A stretch of 64,000 nt of DNA from an uncultured Methanomicrobiales archaeon. Its GTDB lineage: Archaea; Halobacteriota; Methanomicrobia; Methanomicrobiales; Methanospirillaceae. The DNA is taken from assembly GCA_903832665.1 (NCBI GenBank), contig CAILCG010000017.1:1-64000 (forward strand), given 5' to 3'. The notes beneath the pieces were generated by a model, which was given only the letters and a program-made list of their open reading frames with translations, had not been told where the DNA came from and did no database searches. The position numbers were made by a program, and so were the translations under genes. This document shows positions 1 to 8,244 of the stretch, in pieces. Within the stretch, counting starts at the first letter, position 1. The number at the start of each line of letters is the position of its first letter.

Positions 1-408
1 GTCTTGAAAAGAAAGTTTGACGGAGATCTTAAAGCAAAAATATTCCGGATTCAAATGAAAGAAATCGCTAACAAAATGATTGTCTGCAATATTCACAGAT
101 TCTTACAATTTCTCATCATTGAGGTTTTCTACAGAACATAAAATTATATACCACATTCTCGTGAGATGTACCCTGTGTCGGGATCCGGTTTAATTGTTGT
201 ATTCTGTTCAGGCTCGTAACTCTCGCACTGCAAACCTGGTCGATCCGTCAATCAACTGAACGCCATTTTTCAAAAAATCATTCATTATATCACAACCGGC
301 ATACGATTTGAGAGAGAAAACGCTATCGTGCAAAAATAAATTCCGGTCGAATACCACTCCACCAACAATCCTTATCCCCCATTCTCACAAATCTCCTCTC
401 AGCACACC
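1..408. other. Intergenic, no gene seen
   Basis: No convincing reading frame on either strand. The stretch is AT-rich. At about 118-136 it carries TTGAGGTTTTCTACAGAAC, which matches the right-hand terminal motif of the dispersed repeats described elsewhere in this window (for example 1845-1857 and 47314-47331). The rest is unexplained. Confidence 0.5.
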
Positions 409-1443
409 ATGCACGAACACAAACCAGTCCCCCATCTCCCAGCGAAGATGAGGTCGATGGCTTTGATGAAGATTTTCACTCCATCTCCTGGTCCGTGGAA
501 CCCGGCCCCTGGCAATAAAAAAGACCGACCGGCCATTCTTTCTCTTCCGCGAGACCGTCATCCCCCAGAAGATGCGGGAGTTCTTCGCGGTCGGGGATTT
601 GCAGCCGGGCCACAAGCGATCCATTGTCTTCTGGCTGGGGGAAGAGCGGTTCGACGCCTTCATAGAAAAGACCAATCACCTCACCCCCCGCACCCGCATG
701 ATCTGGAAGGCAGACTTTACGGCAGTACTTGGTAAAGCATATCCGGAGTGGCTGGAGTTTTTCCGGAAGAGCCGGGGGAGTCCGGGGAGACACCTTCGGT
801 GTTTTTTACGCAGCGGAAGACCCCCCACCAGTACGGTGTGACCTGGGAAGATGCTCCCGGCGCAGCTCCTGTGAAATTCACTGTGCCGCTCAAGCCCGGG
901 GACACCATCGACAACGAGACCCTCCGGGCAATCTTCTCGTGCGGAGCCGAAGGAACCATGCGGCATTCGTCAAAGACCGGCAGTCTCGTGATCGTATCGG
1001 ATCACACCACTTCCCCGTACCTGGATACCTGGGTGAATGCCTTCTTTCACTACACGGGACGGGGACTGGAGGAGACCCGGGAGGAACTCCTGCGGAGGAA
1101 AGCCAATGTATCCGGCCCGGGAACACCCGGTTCAGGAGGTCCGCACTCCCTGAAAGGCCACAGGATGCATGAAGGAGTATCCCAGGTACGGAAACAGGAG
1201 CCGCTCGCGCCGGCACATGCCCGGCACCCGGCCCGGGGGATCTGTCAGCTCTGCAACCAGCCGGCCCCCTTCTGCACCCGGGATGGGGAACCTTACCTGG
1301 AAACCTACCACATCCACCGGCTGTCAGAAGGCGGTGAAGATGTGATGGAAAATATCGTACTCCTCTGCCCGAACTGCCACCGGAAGATGCATGTGCTGGA
1401 TCTGCCGGAAGATGTGGCGAAGTTGAAGAGCCGGTTCTCCTGA
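409..1443 (+). pseudogene. ScoMcrA-like type IV restriction endonuclease (SRA-like + HNH), frameshifted
   Basis: The protein is recoverable only by changing frame. The N-terminal part reads SEDEVDGFDEDFHSISW from about 452, then breaks at the A-run near 514-521 and continues as KKTDRPFFLF. A further shift lies at about 748-790 in a G-rich stretch. The last part, to 1443, is long and intact. It contains an SRA-like segment recalling ScoMcrA (GTMRHSSKTGSLVIVSDHT ... HYTGRGLEETRE) and a C-terminal HNH nuclease with two Cys pairs (CQLC, CPNC) around YHIHRLSEGG and ENIVLLCPNCHRKMH. In the family such proteins cut DNA with modified bases or phosphorothioate links. No modification genes lie nearby. 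As written the gene cannot make a full product; the shifts sit at homopolymers, so sequence error is possible. Family assignment is from motif memory. Confidence 0.7.
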
Positions 1444-2037
1444 TCCTGATAATGAATTGTTTTTCCCATACGGATTTTAAACAGTGAGGGGATCCGATTG
1501 AGTTTGTTGGGCGGAATCACCAGTGAACAATGGTAAATCCGCCCGAATTTTTCCCAACGAATCATAAAATTATGGCATAAATCCAATTATGGACACGGGG
1601 GATGTAAAAAAATCAGCTCTGTAGAAATGATCGTTCCAAATATATCCGGCAAATCTCTGCAGCAGTTATGAGTGTGACCCCCTCTCTCCCCCCGAGGGGG
1701 AGGCATCCCAAGAGGTGCCCCCCTTGACCCCCTTTACTTATGTCATAACATTCAGAGGGGACTATCGCTATTGAGGATGCCCGAGCGGCGGGGCAGAAGC
1801 ATGATGTCCTAGAACCCTCAAGAGCGGTTGTCCTGGCATGGAGGATTTCTACAGAGGAAAAAAATCAAAGAATATTCATCAGTAATGGAGGGATCCAACA
1901 CTGGCGTGAGGGCAAAAAACCCCGGTTGAAAAATCCGAGTCCCCACCAGTTCCTGCGCTGGTAGCGAAAAGCCGATCCTTACTCTTCATATTCCTTCATG
2001 GAAATATGCTGTAGCAACCAAAAGGAGAACATCCGCC
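1444..2037. other. Intergenic region holding a complete MITE-like repeat
   Basis: This gap has no credible gene. Its central part is the repeat element described at 1615-1857. The final 180 bases before the kinase gene at 2038 show no clear TATA box. A ribosome-binding site, AAGGAGA at about 2022-2028, precedes the GTG start. Confidence 0.6.
1615..1857. repeat. Dispersed repeat, family A, copy 1 (MITE-like)
   Basis: The left end AGCTCTGTAGAAAT (1615-1628) and the right end ATTTCTACAGAGG (1845-1857) are inverted copies of each other. Between them lies the family A body: GTGACCCCCTCTC, a GGGGGAGGCATCCCAAGAG segment, CTTGACCCCC, then GGATGCCCGAGCGGCGGGG and CCCTCAAGAGCGG. The same order of blocks recurs at 12590-12755 and 24966-25125, with partial copies at 7640-7705, 32263-32340 and 37069-37100. 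It has no open frame. The size of about 240 bp and the inverted ends suggest a non-autonomous transposable element; no matching transposase is seen in the window. Confidence 0.65.
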
Positions 2038-2532
2038 GTGAACAACATTATCCTCATCAGCATGCCCGGCGCGGGTAAGAGTACCCTGGGCGTGATCCTT
2101 GCAAAAGCCCGGGGCATGAAATTTATCGATACGGATCTCATAATACAGGAAAAAACGGGCAGGCTCCTCCAGGAGATCATTGACACGGACGGACCCGAGG
2201 CGTTCAAAAAGATCGAGGAAGAGACGATCCTCTCCCTCCAATGCCACCAGACGGTCATCGCCACCGGGGGCAGTGTAGTCTTCAGCGGGCGGGCCATGGA
2301 CCACCTGAAATCCGGGGGGATCGTCATTTACTTAACCATCTCGTTTGAGGAGATGGCCCGGCGGCTCAGGAACATCACGACCCGGGGCATTGTCCTGGTT
2401 GCGGGCGAGAATCTTCAGGATATGTATACCAAGCGAATTCCCCTGTATGAGAAGTATGCCGACATTACCATTGACTGCTCGCACGAAGATTTTGAGCACA
2501 GTGTCGAAAAAATCCTGGAGGTACTCCGATAA
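2038..2532 (+). CDS. Shikimate-kinase-like P-loop kinase
   Basis: A 164-residue protein of shikimate kinase length and fold. The Walker A loop is MPGAGKST (residues 9-16), followed by FIDTD, the acidic motif that binds magnesium and substrate. A TGG motif (ATGGSVV) and a lid/adenine region ending RIPLYEKYADITID are present. Two expected features are altered: the substrate-binding FRxxE is FKKIEEE, and the usual GGG is GGS. Many archaea use an unrelated GHMP-type shikimate kinase, so this bacterial-type homologue may be the shikimate kinase of this organism or may act on another small molecule. The start is GTG at 2038, chosen for the AAGGAGA ribosome site about ten bases upstream. It stands alone on its strand. 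Confidence 0.75.
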   Translation: MNNIILISMPGAGKSTLGVILAKARGMKFIDTDLIIQEKTGRLLQEIIDTDGPEAFKKIEEETILSLQCHQTVIATGGSVVFSGRAMDHLKSGGIVIYLTISFEEMARRLRNITTRGIVLVAGENLQDMYTKRIPLYEKYADITIDCSHEDFEHSVEKILEVLR

Positions 2533-2757
2533 AAGTCCCGAAAGAATTCATTTTTTTTTTTCAACAATGCTGAACGCATACCAGTACAGAAACTGGAATA
2601 ATCTGCTGGCACTAGGACCTGCCTGATTTGGAATTCAATCCCCGTGATCGACCGCAATGTCCTGCCTATGCCCGGATCCGGAAAAATTGGTACGTTCCCA
2701 ATGTTTAAGGGAAACTACCGGTATCATAATCTAACGATTTCCAACAGGATATTTCGC

Positions 2758-3240
2758 GTGCAGAAAATTACTCCGAACCTGTGGTTTGACCACCAGGCCG
2801 AAGAGGCCGCAAAGTTTTACGTCTCGGTCTTTAAGAATGCAAAGATTCTCAGTACTACCCACTATGATGAAGCGTCGGCCGCGGTCTCGGGAATGCCCGT
2901 AGGCTCGGTCCTGACCGTCTCATTCCAGCTCGATGGCCAGGAGTTCGTTACCCTCAATGGAGGCCCGATCTACACCTTCAGCCCGGCCATCTCGCTCAGC
3001 ATTGCCTGTGCAACCCAGGCAGAGGTGGACCGGTTCTGGGAGACACTTTCTAAAGGCGGGGCACCCGGGCAATGCGGATGGCTCACCGATAAGTACGGGG
3101 TCTCCTGGCAGGTAGTACCGACGGTTCTTCCCAAAATGCTTGCCGACAAGGATCCTGCAAGAGTCAGCCGGGTGTTAAAGGCCCTCCTCCCGATGACAAA
3201 GATCGAGGTCGCGGTTCTTGAGAAGGCCTTTAAGGGATAG
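2758..3240 (+). CDS. VOC-superfamily protein (PhnB / 3-demethylubiquinone methyltransferase-like fold)
   Basis: The 160-residue product begins VQKITPNLWFDHQAEEAAKF, the typical opening of the PhnB-like branch of the glyoxalase/VOC superfamily, and contains GGP, CATQAEVDRFWETLS and CGWLTDKYGVSWQVVP, all hallmarks of that branch. Members share a paired beta-alpha-beta3 fold; their reactions are mostly unknown, and the old methyltransferase label is doubtful. The frame is open further upstream to an ATG at 2644, but homology starts at the GTG at 2758, with an AGGAT sequence about nine bases before it, so that start is preferred. The 48 C-terminal residues (WLTDKYG onward) are also family-typical. 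Nothing around it points to a substrate. Confidence 0.8.
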   Translation: MQKITPNLWFDHQAEEAAKFYVSVFKNAKILSTTHYDEASAAVSGMPVGSVLTVSFQLDGQEFVTLNGGPIYTFSPAISLSIACATQAEVDRFWETLSKGGAPGQCGWLTDKYGVSWQVVPTVLPKMLADKDPARVSRVLKALLPMTKIEVAVLEKAFKG

Positions 3241-3315
3241 CACCGGCAAAAAGACGTCCCATCTATATTTTTTCTTCCGACGGGACATCTTTTCTTGGCG
3301 TCACGGAAAATTTCA

Positions 3316-3480
3316 AATCCTTGTTTTTTTGTTTTCCGGTAAAAATCAAAATATCCGTTTTTTTCCAGGAAATCTTTATCCTCATTTTTCGCGTATCCTG
3401 GGAGATTCATATCCTCATTTTTCTCATTTTCCGGCAGATCCGAAATCCTCGTTTCTCTTTCCGGAAGATGCCAAAATCCC
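3316..3480. repeat. Degenerate tandem repeat of about 33 bp
   Basis: The motif ATCCTCATTTTTC recurs at 3378 and 3411, with weaker versions at about 3316, 3353, 3445 and 3475, giving a spacing close to 33 bp. The intervals share TTTTCCGG and GGAGAT / GCAGAT pieces. A related AAATCCTCATTTTCC occurs at about 6910. An open frame runs through it in phase with the downstream phosphatase but its composition is not protein-like. Confidence 0.5.
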
Positions 3481-3506
3481 ATGAAATTTCCTCAATCCAT
3501 ATCCTT

Positions 3507-4265
3507 ATGTGGGTCGGGCAAGATGGGAGGAGTATATGTCCACCTCTCGAATTCTCTGCCCTCTCGGAACGGGGCATGCGTGAACGCAATGATGATGCAT
3601 TCTGTGCCGAAAAGATCGGCCCGTATCACCTTTTTGCAATTGCCGAGGGTCTGCCGACACCCCCGTACGGCGACCTGGCCAGCAGGACCGCGATCGATGC
3701 CCTCCGGGCTGTGGTCAGGGAGACCAAAGGTTCAGCACAGGAGATCCTCATTGCGGGCATCCGCCAGGCCGAGGCTGATGTGCGGGTGCTCGCCCAGCTC
3801 CCGAAACATACCGGCCTCGCAACCACCCTGGTGGCGTGCCTGGTCGATACAAAGATGAACTGCACGGTCCTCGAGATCAGTGACCGGAACTGCATGATCA
3901 TCACCAAATCCTCGACCGATAATGCTCGGACGATCGCAAAGGCCCGCCACCTGCCCGGTTCTCCCGCTGCCGCACACCCGGTTCCGCGACCACCGGCATT
4001 AACCGACATGATCTCCCATGTCCTGGGTGAACCCTACCGGATGAAGGATGCGGATTTCCCGGTCTTTGTGCTCGGAAATGAATTCCTCCTCATCAGTTCC
4101 GGGGGTCTCACGGATGTGCTGGACAAGGAAGCGATTGCCGGGATCGTCCGGAAGAACGAGGGGAGCATCAATGCCGCCTGTGAAACCCTGGTGCAGAAGG
4201 CAATGAAAGCCGGCAGCGAGCGGACCATCTCGGTCGTCCTGGTGCATGGCAACAGGGATGCATAG
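3507..4265 (+). CDS. PP2C/PPM-type protein phosphatase-like protein
   Basis: The product (252 residues from ATG 3507) has the layout of a PPM phosphatase: an N-terminal RERNDDAF matching the RxxNEDA motif, a central region IAEGLPTPPYGDLASRTAID in place of the usual DGMGG motif, TGLATTLVACLVD, and a C-terminal LLISSGGLTDVLDKEAI. In the family two metal-binding Asp residues are required; the DG dipeptide is replaced here by EG, so activity is uncertain. The start is unclear. A good ribosome site GGGAGGAG (about 3521-3530) precedes an ATG at 3535, but that ATG is one base out of frame with the domain; ATG 3507 is the nearest in-frame choice. Possible role: reversing Ser/Thr phosphorylation in signalling. 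Confidence 0.65.
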   Translation: MWVGQDGRSICPPLEFSALSERGMRERNDDAFCAEKIGPYHLFAIAEGLPTPPYGDLASRTAIDALRAVVRETKGSAQEILIAGIRQAEADVRVLAQLPKHTGLATTLVACLVDTKMNCTVLEISDRNCMIITKSSTDNARTIAKARHLPGSPAAAHPVPRPPALTDMISHVLGEPYRMKDADFPVFVLGNEFLLISSGGLTDVLDKEAIAGIVRKNEGSINAACETLVQKAMKAGSERTISVVLVHGNRDA

Positions 4266-4544
4266 AAACGGCAGGAGAGCAAATTTGCGTAACCCGGCAG
4301 GTCCGGATACCAGGCACCATTGCCGGGAATGCTTCTCGCTGACCAGCCTGTGAAAATAGAAAGGGAATGAGGGGCCCATTCCGTTAATCTTTTTGTTCCA
4401 TCGAACAATCGAGTCGGGATCTGATTTTCTGTCTTTCCCCCCGGAACAGGATGTCCGGATCAGTGCTTCGTTTTGCGCAGGTAAACCGGCCGGTTAACCG
4501 GTTTTCCCGCAACAATGGTTCCGGGAAAATTCCCGTGATTCCAG

Positions 4545-5351
4545 TCAATGGATCGGTTTTGATCGCAGGAACGAGAGGAGGCTGTCACGGTATGCCTTAA
4601 CCAGGTTCCGGGCAAATATCCCCAGGGGCGGGATCATGCGGACCAGCAGCCACGTGAGGGCAAGGAGAAAGAGGATCCCCAGTCCCTCTGCCAGCACGTT
4701 GTGGACCCAGAAGAAGTTCGCGTCTCCAGTACCAGTGGGATCGTACCATGCACCAAACCAGGCATCCGAGACTGATATGAAAAGGACCACAACCCGGACC
4801 AGGTTGAGGAGAAAGAGAAGTGGTACTACCAGGAGGAAGGCCAGCACTGCCTGCATTCGGGAGAGAGTTCTTTCGCCGAATGCGATACCCAGCATGAGAG
4901 CAATGGCCGTAATTCCCGTGCAGGCGAGAATGATCTGGTTGGAGAATGAATTCTCTGTCATCACGTCCCACGCGAGCATCACAGGGTGGTGCCCGAGTGA
5001 CGTGATGAGCCCGAAAGCCAGGGTAATAACAAGCGAGATCAGTGCTTCATTGAGAAACGGCACCAGGGTAAAAGGGAGATAAATGATCGTCGCGATCGCG
5101 GCTGTGCGCGAGAGCTGGAGGACTGCCGTATCCTCCCGGAGGAGACGCTCTGCCGAGATGGCAAGAAAGGGCAGCGACAGGAGGGCCCGCGCCGGGTACA
5201 GGAAATTATTCTCGGCCAGAAGGGCAGGAATTTCTGACCAGAGGTTCAGCATCATGCAGGCCCAGCCGGCGATTGCAGCAAACTTCTGTTCCCGGGCGAT
5301 AAGAAAGAGAGCAAATGCGGTAAATGCACAGAGGACAAGGAGGTTGCTCAT
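4545..5351 (-). CDS. artA: Archaeosortase A
   Basis: A 268-residue polytopic membrane protein with about seven hydrophobic segments. The catalytic residues of the exosortase/archaeosortase family are in place: Cys144 in ILACTGITAI, Arg186 in LNLVRVVVLF and His217 in FFWVHNVLAEG. Archaeosortase A cuts proteins with a C-terminal PGF-CTERM signal and joins them to a membrane lipid, anchoring them outside the cell. A likely substrate is the protein at 26204-27064, whose tail has LPGFD, a hydrophobic stretch and a basic end. ATG 5351 is chosen because homology begins at MSNLLVLCAF; upstream in-frame sequence is low-quality. The gene is monocistronic and on the opposite strand from its neighbours. 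Confidence 0.88.
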   Translation of the reverse strand: MSNLLVLCAFTAFALFLIAREQKFAAIAGWACMMLNLWSEIPALLAENNFLYPARALLSLPFLAISAERLLREDTAVLQLSRTAAIATIIYLPFTLVPFLNEALISLVITLAFGLITSLGHHPVMLAWDVMTENSFSNQIILACTGITAIALMLGIAFGERTLSRMQAVLAFLLVVPLLFLLNLVRVVVLFISVSDAWFGAWYDPTGTGDANFFWVHNVLAEGLGILFLLALTWLLVRMIPPLGIFARNLVKAYRDSLLSFLRSKPIH

Positions 5352-5628
5352 GGAGATTCCCGGGATCGTTTCGCACACTACACGGGAACGTTCCCGCATA
5401 TACGTGCTCCGATCGTACGGCGCGGGGAGACGAGGACTGGATCCGATAGGGGAACCGCCCGATAGGCAATTCCCGGAAGAACCGGGGAAGGAATTTTCCG
5501 GGAAAAAAATTCCGGGTGGTTCTGGCATCTCCCTGGTTGTTCCCCGGCAAGATCCCGCCAGGTAACCCGGCAATGGTCGGGATCTCCACCCCCATTATAG
5601 CAGTTCCCCGCGCAATGCATGATTACGC

Positions 5629-6537
5629 ATGCTGACCGATTCCGATCCCCCCGCAGCAGACCTCCCGGAGAAAGAGTTTTTCGCACCCGAATGGACCTGT
5701 CTTCCCTGGACCCCGTGGATCCCCTTCTCCGCAGACAAGGCCGGATTCCACCAGGTCCCCACGGAGCCCGGCCTCTACCGCATCCGGGCTACCGGTAAAC
5801 CGCACCTCATGTATATTGGCGAGACAAAAAAGCCCCTGCACCAGCGCCTTCTCGACCTCCGCATGGAACTCAAAGCCTGCGGGCAGATGCCATGGAGCGA
5901 TCCCCACGCGGAATCTCCCGCTCTCTGGGCCTGGCAGGATGCAGAAGGACTGGAGTACGAGTGCTCGGCAGCCCCGCTCGATGCGAGCACCAGTGTCCGC
6001 CGCGGGATGGAGAGTTATCTCCTCTACCGGTACCGGCAGGAGCAGGGGGTGTCGCCCGCCTGCAGCTTCGGCCGTTTCCACCCGCGATACCGGCGCTCCA
6101 CAGAGCGGAAAGCAAACTTACGCGGCGGTAGACTGGTAGAAGGGCAGCAGGACAACCCGGCTGCGGGCCCGTCATATCCGCCGCTGGTGCCAATGGGGGG
6201 GCCAGGCGAACCCGGCTGGATGGGGCTTACCTGGAGCAGCGGGATCGCGCTTACACCGGAACAGGTACCGGCAGCACCAGCCGGGCCGGGGGTATTTGTC
6301 CTCACGGACAGCGCAACACGAGAGATCGTCTTGATCGGCCAGTCGGGGAATTGTGCGAAACGGCTGGCAGAGCTCGGCCGGAGATCCTGGGAAAGGAGAG
6401 TTTTGCTCGTTTCCGTGTACATCCCCGAAAAGGTTCTGCTCCCGCACCAACTCAGGGAGACAGAGACCGATCTTACCGGCAATTTCTTCGAATATTATAA
6501 GAAATCCCCGGAGTTCCAGTTCCGGGCATTGCCATAA
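5629..6537 (+). CDS. GIY-YIG domain protein, possibly with two modules
   Basis: The 302-residue product has a clear GIY-YIG-type module at residues 45-80: PGLYRIRATG, LMYIGETKKPLHQRLLDLR. A second, weaker module appears near residues 220-255: AGPGVFVLTDSATREIVLIGQSGNCAKRLAEL, which has the same order of strand, YIG-like strand and Arg-rich helix. GIY-YIG domains are nuclease folds found in homing enzymes, restriction enzymes and repair proteins. The second module lacks the first Tyr (GVF for GIY) and has LIG for YIG, so it may be inactive. The protein may be a DNA-binding or nuclease pair in one chain. Start ATG 5629 gives an N-terminus directly followed by the acidic leader. No partner gene is adjacent. 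Confidence 0.7.
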   Translation: MLTDSDPPAADLPEKEFFAPEWTCLPWTPWIPFSADKAGFHQVPTEPGLYRIRATGKPHLMYIGETKKPLHQRLLDLRMELKACGQMPWSDPHAESPALWAWQDAEGLEYECSAAPLDASTSVRRGMESYLLYRYRQEQGVSPACSFGRFHPRYRRSTERKANLRGGRLVEGQQDNPAAGPSYPPLVPMGGPGEPGWMGLTWSSGIALTPEQVPAAPAGPGVFVLTDSATREIVLIGQSGNCAKRLAELGRRSWERRVLLVSVYIPEKVLLPHQLRETETDLTGNFFEYYKKSPEFQFRALP

Positions 6538-7026
6538 CTTTTTTCAGGAAGATTCCACAGGCCGGGTACGATCCTCCCTCATTTTACGGCTCTGTTGGAG
6601 TGGTGGGGACAATTTTTGCGGATACGACTGATGGGCATTTTTCCTTCAGGTACCACGGTCAGCCGGCTTACCGATGCTCTGCATTGGAGGAACTGTACGA
6701 ATCCAGAAGTACGATAACACCTTACACCCCATCAGCGAACCCATACCGTGACCATGGGTCCCAACAAGCCTGCTCACAGAGCATCTTTACAAGGCCATCC
6801 ACCCACCGACCGCGCATGATGCGGCCCTGTACCGTAAAACCTCATTTCCAGAGGGCTCCCTGTAGATTTTCCCGGCAGTAATTGTTCACGGTACCGGAAA
6901 AACAGGAAAAAATCCTCATTTTCCCCGATTTTATCGCTAAAAAAGTGGTCGTCAATACAGAACCTCTTATACTCAGGCCTCATGTATAGTGCACAGTTTA
7001 TAATCAGACTGTTTGAGTAATTTATC
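6538..7026. other. Intergenic with promoter of the zinc-ribbon gene
   Basis: No gene is supported in the first 430 bases. Two TATA-like elements, CTTATACTC (about 6966-6974) and GTTTATAATC (about 6998-7007), lie upstream of the small gene at 7027; the first is better placed for a short leader. The motif AAATCCTCATTTTCC at about 6910 resembles the 33-bp repeat at 3316-3480. Confidence 0.5.
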
Positions 7027-7206
7027 ATGTATGGATCATCAAATTTTGGCGGAAACCAGGGTCCTCGCGACTTTGGTCCCCGTGAAATGACAAAAGTAGT
7101 CTGTTCAGACTGTGGAAAAGAATGCGAAGTACCGTTCAAGCCAACTGAGGGAAGGCCCGTCTACTGCAGAGACTGCCTCCCGAAACACCGCAAGCCCCGC
7201 TTCTGA
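7027..7206 (+). CDS. Small CxxC zinc-ribbon protein (59 aa)
   Basis: This short frame (MYGSSNFGGNQGPRDF at its start, KHRKPRF at its end) carries two Cys pairs, VCSDCGKEC and VYCRDCLPKH, spaced about 17 residues apart, which fits the CxxC-x17-CxxC zinc-ribbon type often found in archaea and anaerobic bacteria. The Gly/Asn-rich start and basic end suggest a nucleic-acid-binding or ribosome-associated role, but this is inference. Start and stop are unambiguous (ATG 7027, TGA 7204-7206). It is expressed alone from the TATA-like elements just upstream. Confidence 0.8.
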   Translation: MYGSSNFGGNQGPRDFGPREMTKVVCSDCGKECEVPFKPTEGRPVYCRDCLPKHRKPRF

Positions 7207-8002
7207 GTGTTTTATCGGTTAATTTTTTCTCTTTTTTTGTGGTTCTTTCGGTAGCTTTCCTTTCGAGACCAGGTCTTGTCCAGGGTGTATCCAGACTTGA
7301 CGGAGCCTTGTGCGGGTCGTTCGGATATACGGCTTCATCAATTCCGGAAATCTGGGAATATTTCTACAGAAATGCGTACGAAAATGTACGAAAGTCGGAA
7401 GTGGAGTCCCAGTTAGCTGAAACTTTTCATGGCAGATAAATGAGAAATATTTTCTAAAGGGCTGCCGGGCGCTCATTCAAGATCCTATCGTCCCCCTTGT
7501 GGTAGTGATTGCCCGAAAAGAACCTTTCGAAACGCACTTATCAGGAGATGCAATTTTCACCATCTTGACACTGTTTAAAAAAACGCTCGGGAAAAATCTT
7601 CAATCATTCGTTAATTGTGAGTTCCTTGCGGTAATTGTGATGGTGACCCCCTCTCTCCTCCAGAGGGGGAGGCATCCCAAGGGGAGCATCCCCTTGACCC
7701 CCCGTTAGTTATTGTTAACCGGCTGAATCGGAAATTTACAATTCCGACTACTTTTCACCAAAAAAACTTTGGTGAAAATATTGAAAAATCAGCTGATATT
7801 GGGAAATCGAATGAGGTACATCCACTCACAGAAAAGACAAGACAGGTGCGAGAGAAACAGAAAGTGCGTATTAAATCTTGGAGATCTTTCCTGCAGGAAG
7901 CGAATAAAAAAAGAGATCATGTATTCCAAACTCACGTCACACGCATCAGGAAAGACCCGTACACATGAGCTGGATAAGACCAGATACCGGCCAAAAGATA
8001 TC
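7207..8002. other. Intergenic with partial repeat A
   Basis: No gene is supported. ATTTCTACAGAAAT at about 7368-7381 is related to the repeat terminus. A partial family A body lies at 7640-7705 (GTGACCCCCTCTC, GAGGGGGAGGCATCCCAAGG, CCTTGACCCCCC) and stops before the second half of the element. Confidence 0.5.
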
Positions 8003-8137
8003 TTATTTCGAGCTGTCGTATCCGCAGCGCTTGCAGGTATAGCCGCCGTCCGGCTTGACCTTCAGGTTGGTATCCTGGCATTTTGCGCAGATAGGCTTGT
8101 CATGCTTTACACGGACGGTTTGAGGTTTCTGATCCAT
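8003..8137 (-). CDS. Tiny zinc-ribbon protein (44 aa)
   Basis: Read on the minus strand from ATG 8137 to TAA 8003-8005. The product starts MDQKPQTVRVKHDKP and has two Cys pairs, CAKC and CKRC, 17 residues apart (KPICAKCQDTNLKVKPDG, then YTCKRCGYDSSK). This is a compact rubredoxin-like or ribosomal-type zinc ribbon. Its function is unknown. Such proteins are often missed by gene callers. It is divergent from the exported protein gene at 8245, so the two may share the roughly 110-bp control region. Confidence 0.78.
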   Translation of the reverse strand: MDQKPQTVRVKHDKPICAKCQDTNLKVKPDGGYTCKRCGYDSSK

Positions 8138-8244
8138 GAGAATTGGTAGCTATTTTACTATTTAGATGTTCGGTGAAAGTGACGAATCATTATTTCTCAA
8201 CCACACCTTCATCACCATGGACGAATAAATACCGGCTGAGTATT

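Noticed and set aside
4483-4504. Palindrome AACCGGCCGGTT and nearby AACCGGTT as an operator
   Set aside because: It lies downstream of both convergent genes, so an operator role is unlikely; it may be a terminator stem but lacks a T run.
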